This document shows, piece after piece, positions 1 to 10,712 of a stretch of DNA of 64,000 nucleotides (positions are counted from its first letter, which is position 1; every line of letters begins with the position of its first letter). The translations under genes were made by a program, and so were the position numbers. The notes under the pieces were generated by a model. It searched no databases. It had not been told where the DNA came from and saw only the letters and a program-made list of their open reading frames with translations. The stretch covers positions 76,738,532-76,802,531 of the forward strand of contig CM073591.1 of NCBI GenBank assembly GCA_037074705.1. The letters are read 5' to 3'. This DNA is from Zhengitettix transpicula (Eukaryota; Arthropoda; Insecta; Orthoptera; Tetrigidae).

Positions 1-15
1 TATACGTGAGTATGA

Positions 16-38
16 ATATATATATATATATATATATA
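16..38. repeat. (TA)n microsatellite
   Basis: About eleven uninterrupted TA units. The tract lies about 30 bases beyond the primer-binding-site-like sequence of the neighbouring LTR element. It is therefore either inside that element's leader region or marks a truncation point. Confidence 0.9.
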
Positions 39-66
39 AACAACAATTAATTTAATAATTTAATTT

Positions 67-86
67 GCTCCACGTTGTGGAAGCCA
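67..86 (-). other. primer-binding-site-like sequence of an LTR retrotransposon
   Basis: Reading the minus strand, the LTR ends in TTACA. After three T residues comes TGGCTTCCACAACGTGGAGC, which starts with the TGG expected where the CCA end of a priming tRNA pairs. This position, right after a 5' LTR, is where LTR retrotransposons carry their minus-strand primer site. I did not assign the priming tRNA. If correct, the internal region of the element runs leftward out of the window. Confidence 0.5.
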
Positions 87-89
87 AAA

Positions 90-1234
90 TGTAATAATTA
101 AAAATTGAGCTTTAATTAATTTAACGAATTAATTTAATGAATTTACCTCACGTGAAGCGCCATTTAGGTAAAAATTAAATGGAAGGCGTTAATTAAATGG
201 AATAATAATCAAAAATTAACAAACAAAATATTTATTTATTTTGTGGCAATAAAGATAATTACAACAAAATTTGAGATCTTTCTCTCTCTCAGGGCCTCTA
301 CTGGGTTTGATAATGGACACAACAAATTGATTTAAAAATCTTATTAACAAACAGTTCACAATTTACATAAACAATATGTCGCTAGAATGAAAGAAATTTA
401 AAAGTAAAGAAATTAACTCTGATTGACAATTAAAAGAGAACGAAATCTGACCTTATCCTCTAATTAGCGTTTACAATTACTCATTAGTTTTGATTTTGTT
501 TCTTACGTAGTCTCCAGCTGGTACCAGCTTTCTTTTTTCTTTCGGAAGTACACTATGGCAAACTTTTACACTGCTTCTAAAATGTCGACTCACAGATTTT
601 ACACTATTAAAGTCAAAATTGATAGGTTCGCAGGAACTCGGATGAACCTCCTGAATGTCGGCTATCTGATGTCTGCACGCCTTACCGGAACCCTATGATT
701 CGTAGATTTATTAGTCTTTTACTGAATTGGACGTAAACTGCAATGTGGCTCCTTGACGATTTATCTTAACTGTTTATTCTTTCGGAGCGAACTAACTTTT
801 ATTTAGCTCCTGGCTGTAGGCTTAAACTGATCTTACTTTCCAATTATTTACGCTGCAATACTTGCGGCGTGAATGTTTTCTTCGTATTAATTTACAACTT
901 TAACTAGTTATACATTGACGATGTCTAGTCTCTGCTCAAATTATATTTCTTGTTCTGCTCCTCATAATGTCTTTCCGCCATCAGCTCCCAACAATCTTTC
1001 TCCGCTAACTAACAGCTATATTACTTGTTCTGCTCCTCACGATGTTTTTTCCGCAAACTGACTCCTAGTTCTCCCGAGATTTAGCGCGCATACGCCATTT
1101 TTGACTTTTCGACAAAGCAAAGTGAGCTCGCTTCTCCCATTGTTGCTTTGTTCGATCAGACCGCTATAATGGATTTCTCAAACAATTCAAATTTTACGTC
1201 GAAACAATTAACGGCCTAATTAATTGGCATTACA
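90..1234 (-). mobile_element. LTR of an LTR retrotransposon (copy 1, probable 5' LTR)
   Basis: On the minus strand this 1145-base segment starts TGTAATGCC and ends TTACA, the TG...CA form of an LTR. It is clearly homologous along most of its length to the segments at 19820-20749 (opposite orientation) and 53808-54726 (same orientation). Shared landmarks are a CAGGGCCTYTACTGGGTTTGAT block and a CTTTGTTMGATCNGACCGCTATAAT block. It is flanked at 1235-1238 by ATAT, the same four bases that flank the other two copies on both sides. A primer-site-like sequence adjoins its left end, so I read it as a 5' LTR rather than a solo LTR. The 4-base duplication fits the Ty3/Gypsy pattern better than BEL (5 bases); no coding domain is visible to confirm the superfamily. 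Confidence 0.75.
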
Positions 1235-1302
<68 letters not shown>

Positions 1303-1304
1303 GT
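1235..1304. repeat. compound (TA)n(TG)n microsatellite
   Basis: A TA tract at about 1240-1266 runs directly into a TG tract to 1304. It abuts the LTR end, so the element sits in, or has seeded, a TA tract. The 94-codon minus-strand frame here, with runs of HT and IY, is simply translation of the microsatellite. Confidence 0.95.
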
Positions 1305-2344
1305 AACAAACGAATGAGTTTTTGTTAACGATGTAGAAGAATCTAATAATATCAACAATAATATTGACGGACAGGTTTACATGATTCTGAGAGGAAAATA
1401 TTATTTCACATAAGAAGATCTTCAAAGCATAACAAAACGTTGGGACCAAATGCTCCGAGTTAAAAAGAAAGATGCTTATTACACACAGAAAAATATTCAC
1501 TCAACGTCGCTCAAATGATTAACAATTAATTTAAATGAAAATATTAATTCCCGTGGCCAGGAATCACCAGACATCATGACGAACATTAACGTCGTTAGCC
1601 TGGATCCTGACGAAAACGAATTTCTAGTAAAGTTGATAATGGGATCGGAAGAAAGTTAAGCTGGTATTCGGAGAGTAACAAGTGTTGCGAATGCAATGTT
1701 TGTGCTTTGGAAAGCCCTGCTGTGTGTTTTGCCGTAAGTTTTCGCTCGACTGGAGCAGATCTGCGGCTTTGCATGTACTACAAGATGTTTTTCTCACGCT
1801 GCGTGCCAAGAGCCGCGTGAACAGGAGAGTGTTCCACTATGAATGTCAAACTACAAATTCCACAAAAATATTCTTTAATGTCCCCCTTGATACGTACGTA
1901 TAACCAAAATATTTTGAAAGATTTAATTCAAAAGAGGCTGAACATTGTTTTACGCAATTTCACGGATGGGTGACGTTTTGGTATAGAATTAGCATTGAAA
2001 CATCTCTTGTATCTTTCATGTCTTAAAGTATCAAGTGAAAGGGATGACTAACATATGATCAAGTCTTTTCATTCGCAAATTAATATAAATCGAAATTGTA
2101 ACTGAACCGGGTTATATATCCTCTAACCCTTCACAGCAGCATTAATTGATATAAAATAAAATATAGTTTGGGTCCAATAAAAGCAAGTTCATTCAAAAAA
2201 TTCAGTTTAAAATAATTAAGTGTCAGTAGCTATTCAGATTGAGACTTGACTGAAATGATATGTAGTACAATTAGTAAAACCTGAAATTATAATGTTTACT
2301 TCTGACAATCAGGAAAACTTCTTAATAAATAATATATTAATTCA
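1305..2344. other. unassigned intergenic or intronic DNA
   Basis: I recognise no gene or repeat here. A slightly GC-richer patch at about 1660-1850 is open on both strands, without a protein family I recognise or convincing paired splice sites. Confidence 0.4.
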
Positions 2345-2345
2345 G

Positions 2346-2380
2346 TATAAACATTAATTAAAAATATTATAATGTTTATA
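2346..2380. repeat. perfect 11-bp stem hairpin
   Basis: TATAAACATTA at 2346-2356 is the exact reverse complement of TAATGTTTATA at 2370-2380, separated by 13 bases. It sits just upstream of the CTGAAGA...GAAACGTT motif and may belong to the same old repeat. Confidence 0.7.
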
Positions 2381-2388
2381 ATTTAAAC

Positions 2389-2420
2389 CTGAAGAAGATA
2401 TAAATAGGTACCGAAACGTT
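2389..2420 (+). other. hammerhead-core-like motif, degenerate
   Basis: CTGAAGA (2389-2395), a 17-base spacer, then GAAACGTT (2413-2420). Both conserved boxes are exact, but the spacer no longer forms a clear stem II. Upstream AAAC and downstream ATTT could give three stem I pairs after one mismatch. I read it as a decayed member of the motif class found elsewhere in the window. Confidence 0.4.
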
Positions 2421-2467
2421 ATTTCAAACTGGATTTGTTTGAATAAATTGTCTTAATTTATTTTATA

Positions 2468-3072
2468 CTAGCTGGGTGCCCGGCGTTGCTCGTGTACTTA
2501 TTTATATAAACTCGAAAAAGTATTTAATTGAATACTTAAATATATTCCTTGAGTATTTCAGGATATAATTGTCAATTGTCACTCAGTCTTCATACATTAC
2601 GAAATATTACATTGATGAAATTGTTAGCTAGACTCACAACTAATATAGCGCGAAAATTAACTTACATTTTCCGCAAGGATGGTAAAGTAATTCGTATTCT
2701 TCTTTATTACCATTCGATGGAGTATTGCTGTATAAAATTATACTTTTTATTTAAAGAACATATTTCTGCTTTATTTCATTCCTAATAAAGGAAATATTTC
2801 CTTTGTTCGTTGCGTAGTAACGTCTCTCTCTCGCGTGACGTCATTGTCTCTTGGCGCGCAGTAATTTAATATTTAATGATCACGGTTTTAATTATAATTC
2901 TTTTCACATGTATGATAGGCGTTTCTCACCCTCACAGTACCGTTTCTCGTATTTTGAAGAATATGTGTGCCAATTTTTGTTGCATTCTGTCCACGCGATA
3001 AAATTTGTATAAAGAACAACGTAAATACATACATACATACATACAAATATACATCATTTTTTATTATATAGA
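2468..3072 (-). mobile_element. non-autonomous Helitron-like element, family C copy 1 (complete)
   Basis: On the minus strand the element starts TCTATATAATAAAAAATG after an A and ends GCCGGGCACCCAGCTAG before a T. That is the A|TC...CTAG|T insertion pattern of Helitrons and related Lep1/HELMET-type elements. The 605-base body carries no replicase or helicase coding sequence. Its inner part (ACGGTACTGTGAGGGTGAGAAACG, TGCGCGCC, AAAATGTAAGTTAATTTTC blocks) recurs at 32051-32590, 40564-41200 and 62765-63380. A short AG tract lies at 2822-2833 at the same internal position as longer AG tracts in copies 2 and 3. The 78-codon frame at 2549-2785 lies inside the element and is not a host gene. Confidence 0.75.
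3025..3045. repeat. (ATAC)n microsatellite
   Basis: Five ATAC-type units inside the 5' part of the Helitron-like copy; GATA units follow at its very end (3071-3082). Confidence 0.85.
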
Positions 3073-4080
3073 TAGATAGACAGATAAATAAAAACAGATG
3101 AAAAAAATATTAATAGATTAATAAGGTAGAAAGATATATAAAAAAATATATATAAAAATTGAAAACTGTCAGAACTCGTGTTATTTGTACGCATAACGTA
3201 CCCGATTCATAATCCTGGCGATATGATTTCTGGAGTGCGGCATCTGCTGTTGTTGACGTCTTCAGCTTATTCCAGAAGCCTCATTCTGCGTGTAATACGG
3301 TCTTTTGACGAAATCAGTCCCAAATCATGTTCAAGATTATGTTAGTACTGTTTTTTTTTGCGTTTTCTGACTATTTATGCAGATTAATAAGTAGGCTTGT
3401 TTATCCTGAACTGTCTATTTTCCGGTTGCCTTGGCTTTTTTCTGAACTTTTGTTTTCTGTGTGCCTATTCAGATAAATGGTCATTGAATTTTACAATTAA
3501 ATTAATCTATGTAGACACTCGACAAACAGTTCTCTTAATATTTATATAAAAGCCCACCAGCTGTAGCTTCCTTAATACCCATACCGATATACTGTTAAAT
3601 AATTCATATCAATATTGTCAGCGCGATTGACGACATCCTGTGTGTCATTCTACACATTTACTACTACCTTGGCTTCATTTTCTGTTTTCTTGAGTACCTT
3701 GGACCTTCAAGTTGTCATTTATTGCTATATTAACACTGCCGGACACTTTCTCAACGAATGCAATTGCTGGAGGCATTAGCCTTTCCTTTAAAATTTATGT
3801 GTTTATTGACGATAATCGTCCAAGGCCACTTATCCGCTATTTCTAACGCACAGACGAAAATCTCGTGGAAATTATAAGTCAACTATATCCACTGAGAAGC
3901 GACACAAACAAGTGTAGAAAAACAAATTTTGGTATCGTAAAAATAGTGAAAGTTTAAGAATCAGGAAAAGCGAGAAAAAGGTTATGAGGTGTATTAAATG
4001 ATTAAAATTATACATTACAAGAATATTGTATTGTTGACCAATAACAAATGAAAATGTAGTCAAGACAACATACATAACTA
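3073..4080. other. unassigned DNA
   Basis: AT-rich sequence. Nothing recognised apart from short A and T runs. The 67-codon minus-strand frame near 3872-4075 has no recognisable features. Confidence 0.4.
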
Positions 4081-4134
4081 TTTTTTAGAGTAACAGGCTA
4101 CATTAGTGTTTTTTTTTTAAAAAGTAACAGGCTA
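4081..4134 (-). mobile_element. two tail-only stubs of retroposon family A
   Basis: TTTTTTAGAGTAACAGGCTAC (4083-4103) and, directly after, a second T-run followed by AAAAAGTAACAGGCTAA. Both match the terminal ~20 bases plus poly(A) of family A (minus-strand sense ...GTAGCCTGTTACYCTAAAAAA). They look like extreme 5' truncations, or one insertion with a duplicated tail. Confidence 0.6.
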
Positions 4135-4937
4135 ATTTACTTGGAAAACGTATCCGAAAGCGTGAAAAAATCGGTAATAAATGAAAATAAATGAGAAGTT
4201 ATTCTGTCGCAAAAAAATACAAGGCATATAAATTTAATGTTTATTAAGGTTGTGATTTGCAGCTTACTTACCCTTTCATTAAAATCGGTGTCGAGTGCAA
4301 TCCACCGGAAAAATACCTTAATACAGTACTATTCGAACGTTTCTTACAAGAGTATCTGATTGGGCTGGTCAATAACCAACATGTCATATGTTATAACATT
4401 ATAAAAAGTTAGTTATATATATAGAATATAAAAATACGAAGAAAAATATTGCTGGGTATTTCATTTAATTATTTTTAGTGAACAGAGAAGGATTAATCGG
4501 TGATAATGGATTTAAATGACGAGAAATGTTATTATTTGAAGGAACTGATAGTATTCTGTCTTCAGATTCTGCCAGATATTTCTACGTAAAATACTATAAT
4601 TTATTTTTCTGTTCTTCTTTCACGCAATAATATTTTATTATTAACAAATCGATAGCAACTTTTTTAATCACGCATACAGCCCAACAGTTTTCAGTCATTG
4701 CGATGTACGTAATGAAGCTTACGGTCACTTTCACAAATAAAGAGTGTTTTATACACGTACAAAGATTTGGTGCGGTCTTTTTGACGATAGCTGAAGCTAC
4801 TGTTGTTGGGTGCTTAGCCACGGACTTACGACACTTAAAATACAAACAATGTACGTCACTGACCCAATTGTGTCCCTCCAAACAGAAACACAACCAACTT
4901 CAACCCACGCAAGAAAATACTGATTTTTTTAAAAAAT
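4135..4937. other. unassigned DNA
   Basis: No repeat or gene recognised. Open frames on both strands at 4594-4939 overlap each other and lack conserved features or convincing splice sites. Confidence 0.4.
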
Positions 4938-5024
4938 GAAAAGTTTACGTCGGATTGAAAATTAATAATAAGAAATATAGCCAAATACAGACAAAAGAAG
5001 TGATAAAATAAATACCACGCTAGT
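4938..5024 (-). mobile_element. foldback family B, end fragment
   Basis: GTTTACGTCGGATTGAAAAT, then ATAGCCAAATACAGACAAAA and AAATAAATACCAC. This matches, in inverse orientation, the outer end of family B copies at 13310-13400 and 57085-57140. The inner half with the hammerhead-like motif is missing. Confidence 0.65.
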
Positions 5025-6681
5025 GTTACCGATTATTTTAATTTGAGGATAGAAAAATAGATGTAAACTTTTCTTTGAGGTTTCAGACTGATTTTTATTT
5101 TTCGACCAAATGAACTAGAAATTAAAACTTATTCAACTAATATTTGTTTAAGTTCGTTACGACGAATGACATGACAGTTTATCTGAATAAAGAGATATAC
5201 TCGTACTGTGTTAAGCGACTCCATGTCGTGGAATGCGGTGTGGGTGCATAATGCGAACGCGGTGCGATGTCACGTTACAAAACGCGTGATCCATGGCTAG
5301 AGGATAATACATTTATAAGCGTAAACAAATTGGCCGGAGATCAGAAAAAAATGAACTACGAAATTTATAAAAATCAAACAACACAACGTTTGTCCTTAAT
5401 TTACGGTTTCGTCAGGTGTACATTGGATTTTGGATATTATGAATTTAAATATTATTTACAAATATTTTCTTTAGCTGGAGTATCATAAATTTAAAATTTG
5501 AAGAAAATATATATAAACATTTTAAATTTATGATAATTCTATTAAAGAAAATATACACAGTGAAGAAGAATTACACTTTTAGAGGTTATTCAGGGATAAC
5601 TTCTGGGTATTTTGGTGTAAGGGTCCCACAATCTGCGACGGCTAGTAACAGCGTAATAATGTAATTATGGTTTATTCGGCTTGCCACCGCAATCAACCTT
5701 GTTTCTGTGATAATACCTTCGAAACAGTGAAGAAACCTATGATAAATAATAACCAAAATCAAAGCCTAGCTTACGAGACTCCGGTCGATACTCGCACGGG
5801 CTTGGGTGCTAGGATTATCGCAGCCACGGAAGCAGTACGCCAAACTCCTGGAATTCAACAGTCGTTGGTGCGTCGTTTTACATTGATCATGATGGTCGAC
5901 ATTTTGAATAATACCTGTAAGGAAACTGTTCTGTATTTGTTACGTGCTATACTATGACAGAACAGATTGAACAACACACTGTGATAAACGTGTACGGATT
6001 TCTTCTGTGTCGTGTGTTATACGTTCTGGTTATTGCATATTTCAGGCTTTGGTAACACATAAATTAAATTATTTGAGAATGGATCCAATTATAATCGAAT
6101 GTTACAATTTCCCCGGAACGAGCATCCAGCGTTTCAACGAGAAGAAATACTTTCCTATTTAAGTGTCAGAGAAACGTCGCAATCAACAAGAATTTCCGTC
6201 CGTTGGTCATTACAATGGCTTCAAGCGTCCACACATTGTTGGTTGATTTGCGTAAAATCTTGTAAAGTCAGTAGGCCGTAACGACCGGGACAGTAGGTTA
6301 CTCCGAAAGAGGCCACCAACAGTTTCAGTACATACCTGCCTTATCCGCACCTAAGACTAAACCAGGAAACGCATACATTCACACAAAATATAGAAACAGA
6401 CGCTGTATTCAGTTGATGCCTTTCAGAGTTTCATGATGCCGGATTAATGATTCAAGAAGGCCCACAACTGACATTTATTTTTACCTCTGTATTGAGCTAT
6501 AAAATAACTTCCCTCTCTGTTACATGCCTACCACCTTCCTTTTTCCCCATTTATTTTCGGCAACTCTCCGTGACCGTGCGGTACATGATTTGTCCTCGAA
6601 CCTGTTTTGTGTTATCAGGTGAATTTTCGGAGCAACAATAAGAAACAATTTATCTTTGTGTTGTTTGTGTGCACTACTTAC
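5025..6681. other. unassigned DNA with a modest GC patch at 5640-5900
   Basis: The plus-strand frame at 5667-5957 contains EAVRQTPG, faintly like the N-terminal DNA-binding part of mariner-type transposases. There is no catalytic domain and no inverted terminal repeat, so I do not call it. The rest holds nothing I recognise. Confidence 0.35.
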
Positions 6682-6780
6682 GATGGCGCACAGGGGCTGG
6701 TGGGAGACCACGTGGAGCTTCTTCCGCGCCTGCGCTTCAGGCACAAGATGTTGAGCGACGTCAACATGGCTGCGGAGTGT
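6682..6780 (-). CDS. putative internal exon of an unidentified host gene
   Basis: A sharply bounded GC-rich, CpG-containing 99-base island in AT-rich DNA. On the minus strand it is preceded by a long pyrimidine run ending TTTTTTTTGCAG and followed by a perfect GTAAGT donor (6676-6681). Length is a multiple of three. Two minus-strand frames are open: one reads TLRSHVDVAQHLVPEAQARK and onward, the other contains a possible start MLTSLNILCLKRRRG. The third has a stop. The plus strand also has a stop-free, protein-like frame (DGAQGLVGDHVELLPRLRFR and onward), but no plausible splice sites on that strand. I do not recognise the protein. It could equally be a non-coding exon. Neighbouring exons are not evident, so they would lie far away or outside the window. 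Confidence 0.45.
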
Positions 6781-8330
6781 CTGCAAAAAAAAGGGGAAAG
6801 GAAAATACAGTATTTGCTACGTAAAAGATAATTGAGTGGTTGGTTTAAATGTTACTAACTTAAACATAGAGAACATTTTTCTTATGCGACATTTCAGAGA
6901 ATTCCATAAAGGTATACGTCAAAGTAGTGTGACATTTAAACAAAAATATTCTGGTCATGCAAGACAGTTTGCCTCTTGCGTGTGATACTGGCACCATGAC
7001 GGTGTTATTCTCTAATTATCCTTATTATTATAAGGTAGGCAGAGCTCGAATTGTAAGGATAAGTAGGGTAAGATGTAAAAAAGCTAAAGGAAGAGATATC
7101 AATAAAAATGTTTCGTAGAGGGAGATGCACGCTCCAAAAAATTACCACAGCTTGAATGATTTACGAAATGCTGTTAACTAAATGAGAATTTATGAATCGA
7201 TATGAAACAAGGTGCAGGCGAAAATTCTTTGACAATTTATTTCTCGTAAAATGACGATGATTTGTATTACAACCTACACGCTGTATTTTAATTACGTCAG
7301 AATTTTTTTAATATTATTTTTGTTTGATAAATGATAATATAGCTCTTTATTATTTCATACTTAATAAAAAATCTAGCGACTGGTGCATTCGGCGTTTCTT
7401 CCGTCACATTAATCTGTTATTGAAAGTATTTCCTTTTTAAAATGTTGATGTCCTTATTTCGAAATGTTTTGGACGCAATACATATTACTTTGTTTCCCAT
7501 TCAAATTTTTTATTTAAATTAATTATTGTATTAAATACATTATTTTATATATTATAATTTAAATGCATAAATCATCATAACTAATTTACTGTTAATTTCC
7601 ATATAACTATGAAATTATTTTACAATTTCAAATAATCTTAATTTCCTAGTTAACGTATTACGAGGACTTATTATTTGTTTTGTTTTTGGAATAAACAACC
7701 TACACGAAATTAGGGTACAGGATTTCATTACGAAGAACCTGAAAACCCTTAAGCAGTTTGGGATTTTCTTGTTTAATTCCAGTTAACAGAATATTGTAAT
7801 AATAAGCGGGAACGTGATAGAGTTGTGATATTTTAATATGTTTTACTATGTACTTGGTAATGAATGGCTTGGTGTAACCTGCTCAAATTTAGTCAAAGGT
7901 AAAGTAATCAACATTATCCCATGCTTTATAAAAAAATATGACATTTTAATTATGTCAATTCACTATGATTCAAGCCTTTCCCTCTGGCTTCGGTTGTGTA
8001 AGTTGAGTCACAAGTGCACGCTATGTCGAATAGTAAAATCTATGACATGTTGTCTTCCCAATTATAATATAAGAATAATTTATTCCAAGGGTTTTCTTTC
8101 ATTATCTTCTTAGGTTTCAGTACCTTATATTTATAATAATTGATCCAGACTTATAATCCTTCGTAACTCTTCACTCATTATCTCAGGCAATGAAAGCCAA
8201 TTTACTGCTACAGACGATTTAAGGGTATTCATTGTCTGTGGTTTGGAGAAGAGTAAGGTAAGCGTAGATGAGATATGAGTAAAAAAATAATTATGGTACT
8301 AAACAGAAGATAGTAAAAAACGAGTGATGG
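6781..8330. other. unassigned DNA
   Basis: AT-rich; if the exon call at 6682-6780 is right, this would be intron upstream of it on the minus strand. No repeat copies recognised. Confidence 0.4.
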
Positions 8331-8585
8331 TTTTTTAGGGTAACAGGCTACATGTGCGTAATCCACGTGGTGGCAAATCCCCTTTCATAGCATAGGAATG
8401 GATTTCAAATTGGGCTATCCGGAAGGGTAGAGGAAGGTAGCCAAGGGTTAACTAGGACCCGCGGGCTATAGTTTAAGGATTCTACCCGGCATTCGCCTAA
8501 AAGTGATGCAGGACAAACCGTAAAAAACCTGCAACAGGTAGGTCGGGCATTGGGAACTTGACCCACGCCCTTAAGATGGCTACAC
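8331..8585 (-). mobile_element. retroposon family A, copy 1 (5'-truncated)
   Basis: Plus strand begins with a T-run and TAGGGTAACAGGCTACATG, so the sense strand is minus and ends in poly(A). Family landmarks follow: CCACGTGG...CCCCTTTCATAGCATAGGAA, AGGTAGCCAAGGGTTAACTA, CTACCCGGCATTCGCCTAAA, AGGTAGGTCGGGCATTGGGA, CCACGCCC. Homologous to 13455-13762, 13766-14275, 27791-28116, 34670-34872, 46655-47157 and 63691-63765. Copies share the poly(A) end and differ in 5' extent, as expected of LINE-mobilised retroposons. The 114-codon minus-strand frame at 8405-8749 crosses the element boundary and is probably fortuitous. Confidence 0.8.
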
Positions 8586-9512
8586 TGCGAGAACGATATA
8601 AACCGCGAGAAGAAAAATTTACAGAAATGAAAGACAGGGAATAGGTTAAACCTTTCTAATTGTAAGACACGGGAAAATCTATAAGGTTTGAATATAAACA
8701 AAGAAATATGCCCGGCTTTATTCATCCGAATGTTTGCCACAATATTCATCCCTCACATTTATACTTTACAATTCACCATATCACAGACAATGCAAAGCCC
8801 GAAAAAAAATAACCCAATGTCACAACACCAATTTAAAAATCCAAAGTAGATACTCTTGCGGTTCAAGTACAACTTACAGTGAATTTTGAACAGAGAACAG
8901 TGAGTGAGACCGACGAATCTCGACTAGGCAATTGTACAACACGCAAGAGGCAAGTGGGTCACTGTACACCGTAAGCTCATTAAGAAAATAACCGTGCGGA
9001 TGTTCTGCGTGTTCTTAATTACTAGACGATTCTGCTGTCGCATCTTATTTGCTGCAGGACTGTTCACGGCTCTGATTTTGTCAGCGTTAAAAACTGATTC
9101 AAATTAAACCATTGATATCCATTCCAATTGAGACATTCTGTTGTAATTTGTTTTGAATAGGTTTGAAGAAAGAAATATTAAACAGTAGAATTTTTTACTC
9201 CTAAGAACTCGACTGTTAATCATGTTCGTTACGGTTGTCATAAACTAAATTAATGTCATTTAAATGCTTGCGTTTGTGACTTTTCTACATACAGATAATA
9301 AGAAAAATTTAAACAATAAATTGTTTCATATATTTATTTTTGACAATTATGCCATATTATTATTATTATCTAATTTTGTGTGTGTGTGTTTAGTTATAAT
9401 TACTCATGTGTTATAGATACCTATACTGCAGCAATAAATAAAATTGTTTATTATATTTTTCAGCTTTCCCCTTCGTGAGTCACAACGATTCAAAACCTGT
9501 ATAATAATATAA
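8586..9512. other. unassigned DNA
   Basis: Nothing recognised apart from a short TG run near 9378-9391. Confidence 0.4.
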
Positions 9513-9641
9513 CAGTTTAAGACTTACAGCTTGAAAACGCAGATAAAACAAATTTAAGATCCCGTTCATATAAAAGACGGTTGAATGTACGGAATGTTAA
9601 AATTGTTTTAGCTGTGTTTTCAAGTTGTAAGTTTTAAACTG
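9513..9641. mobile_element. short foldback (arms about 45 bp)
   Basis: CAGTTTAAGACTTACAGCTT and following at 9513-9556 pairs with 9597-9641, whose reverse complement begins CAGTTTAAAACTTACAACTT. Arms differ at only a few positions and enclose about 40 bases. This is a miniature foldback or a decayed inverted-repeat element. Confidence 0.65.
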
Positions 9642-10167
9642 CCATCTCCTTATACATTCCTTGAATAGAACCAGGTGTTGGATGATCATGACTCACGGTA
9701 TATACTGTATATAATAAAAGTTTTATTTTGAGACTGCAGAATTGGTTTGGAAATTACTGCAGTTATAATTAATGTCATAAATAATAGTTGTAATGTACAA
9801 TATATGGTGTAATATACATTATAACCACATTAAGGTATAACATAAACTACTCTTTTACTCTGTTAGTAATTTGTGCATTGATTTAATTAGAAAATCTAGA
9901 AGAACTTTGAAACAATGGTCCGCTACATAAGCACAAACATAAATAAGTAGGCGACATTTGAAGAAATAAGGGTAAGCTCGTGAATAAGTTTTATGGAAAA
10001 AATATATTTTTGAGTCATGTCTTAGACTGTAAATAAATAAATGATTGAAGATCCCTAACCGTAGTTATAGTATTTTGTACAAATTTCTACACAGACAATC
10101 TAAAATGTATCAGACTAAAAGTTATAAGTTTTAATTTTTCCCCAGATATTGCATAATATATAATTAT

Positions 10168-10221
10168 TATTAGTATTAAGACGCAGCTTATTAGTATTAA
10201 GACGCAGCTTAGTATTAAGAC
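10168..10221. repeat. tandem repeat, about 21-bp unit
   Basis: TTAGTATTAAGACGCAGCTTA is present twice in direct succession, with a partial third unit (TTAGTATTAAGACAACC). Confidence 0.85.
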
Positions 10222-10660
10222 AACCATACAATCAAACTTCCAAGGATAACCATAACATCTCATTTATTTCCATAATTTAAGTTTGAAGTACTTGTGATTT
10301 TCGTTATAAATTTGAAAATGAAATTCTATAATGCATTATGTTTTTTTTACTTAATTTTTTCACTTCACTAGGTGAATTATGCTCAATGTTTTCCAAAGAA
10401 ACAGTTCTTTTGGAGGAAAAGGGCCTGCAACAGGAATTTTTCTTTAAATAACTGATGGCTTTATATGACCTTTTTCCTAATCAGTCACGTTCACTCGTAC
10501 CGGAGGAGTTCCAATGTGATGTTTGTGTCACTTTGTTTGTTTGCAATTATTATGTTTTATTTTAACAGTAGACGCAAGGCGTCCTTGTTTTACCTTGCTT
10601 TTTATATGGCATTTGATAATATAAAAACGTATGTGTATGACGAAGATTAATTAGTTAAAT

Positions 10661-10712
10661 GACGCACAAAATGAAATGACCAAATAAATACCACACAATG
10701 TTTCTGCTATTT
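10661..10712 (-). mobile_element. foldback family B, short fragment
   Basis: CAAAATGAAATGACCAAATA followed by AATACCACACAATGTTTCTG matches the arm of family B (ATAAATACCACACAACGTTTCTGGG). It stops at the hammerhead-like region. Confidence 0.55.

Noticed and set aside
90..1234. MITE-like DNA transposon with TATTGTA terminal inverted repeats
   Set aside because: The apparent inverted ends are explained by TG...CA LTR ends plus ATAT target duplications, and a primer-site-like sequence adjoins one copy.
1216..1500. 94-codon minus-strand frame rich in HT and IY
   Set aside because: It is the translation of the (TA)n(TG)n microsatellite and flank.
5667..5957. Possible mariner-type transposase N-terminus (EAVRQTPG...)
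   Set aside because: Similarity is a handful of residues; there is no catalytic region and no terminal inverted repeats.
8405..8749. 114-codon minus-strand frame as a gene
   Set aside because: It runs across the boundary of a family A retroposon; the overlap explains it.
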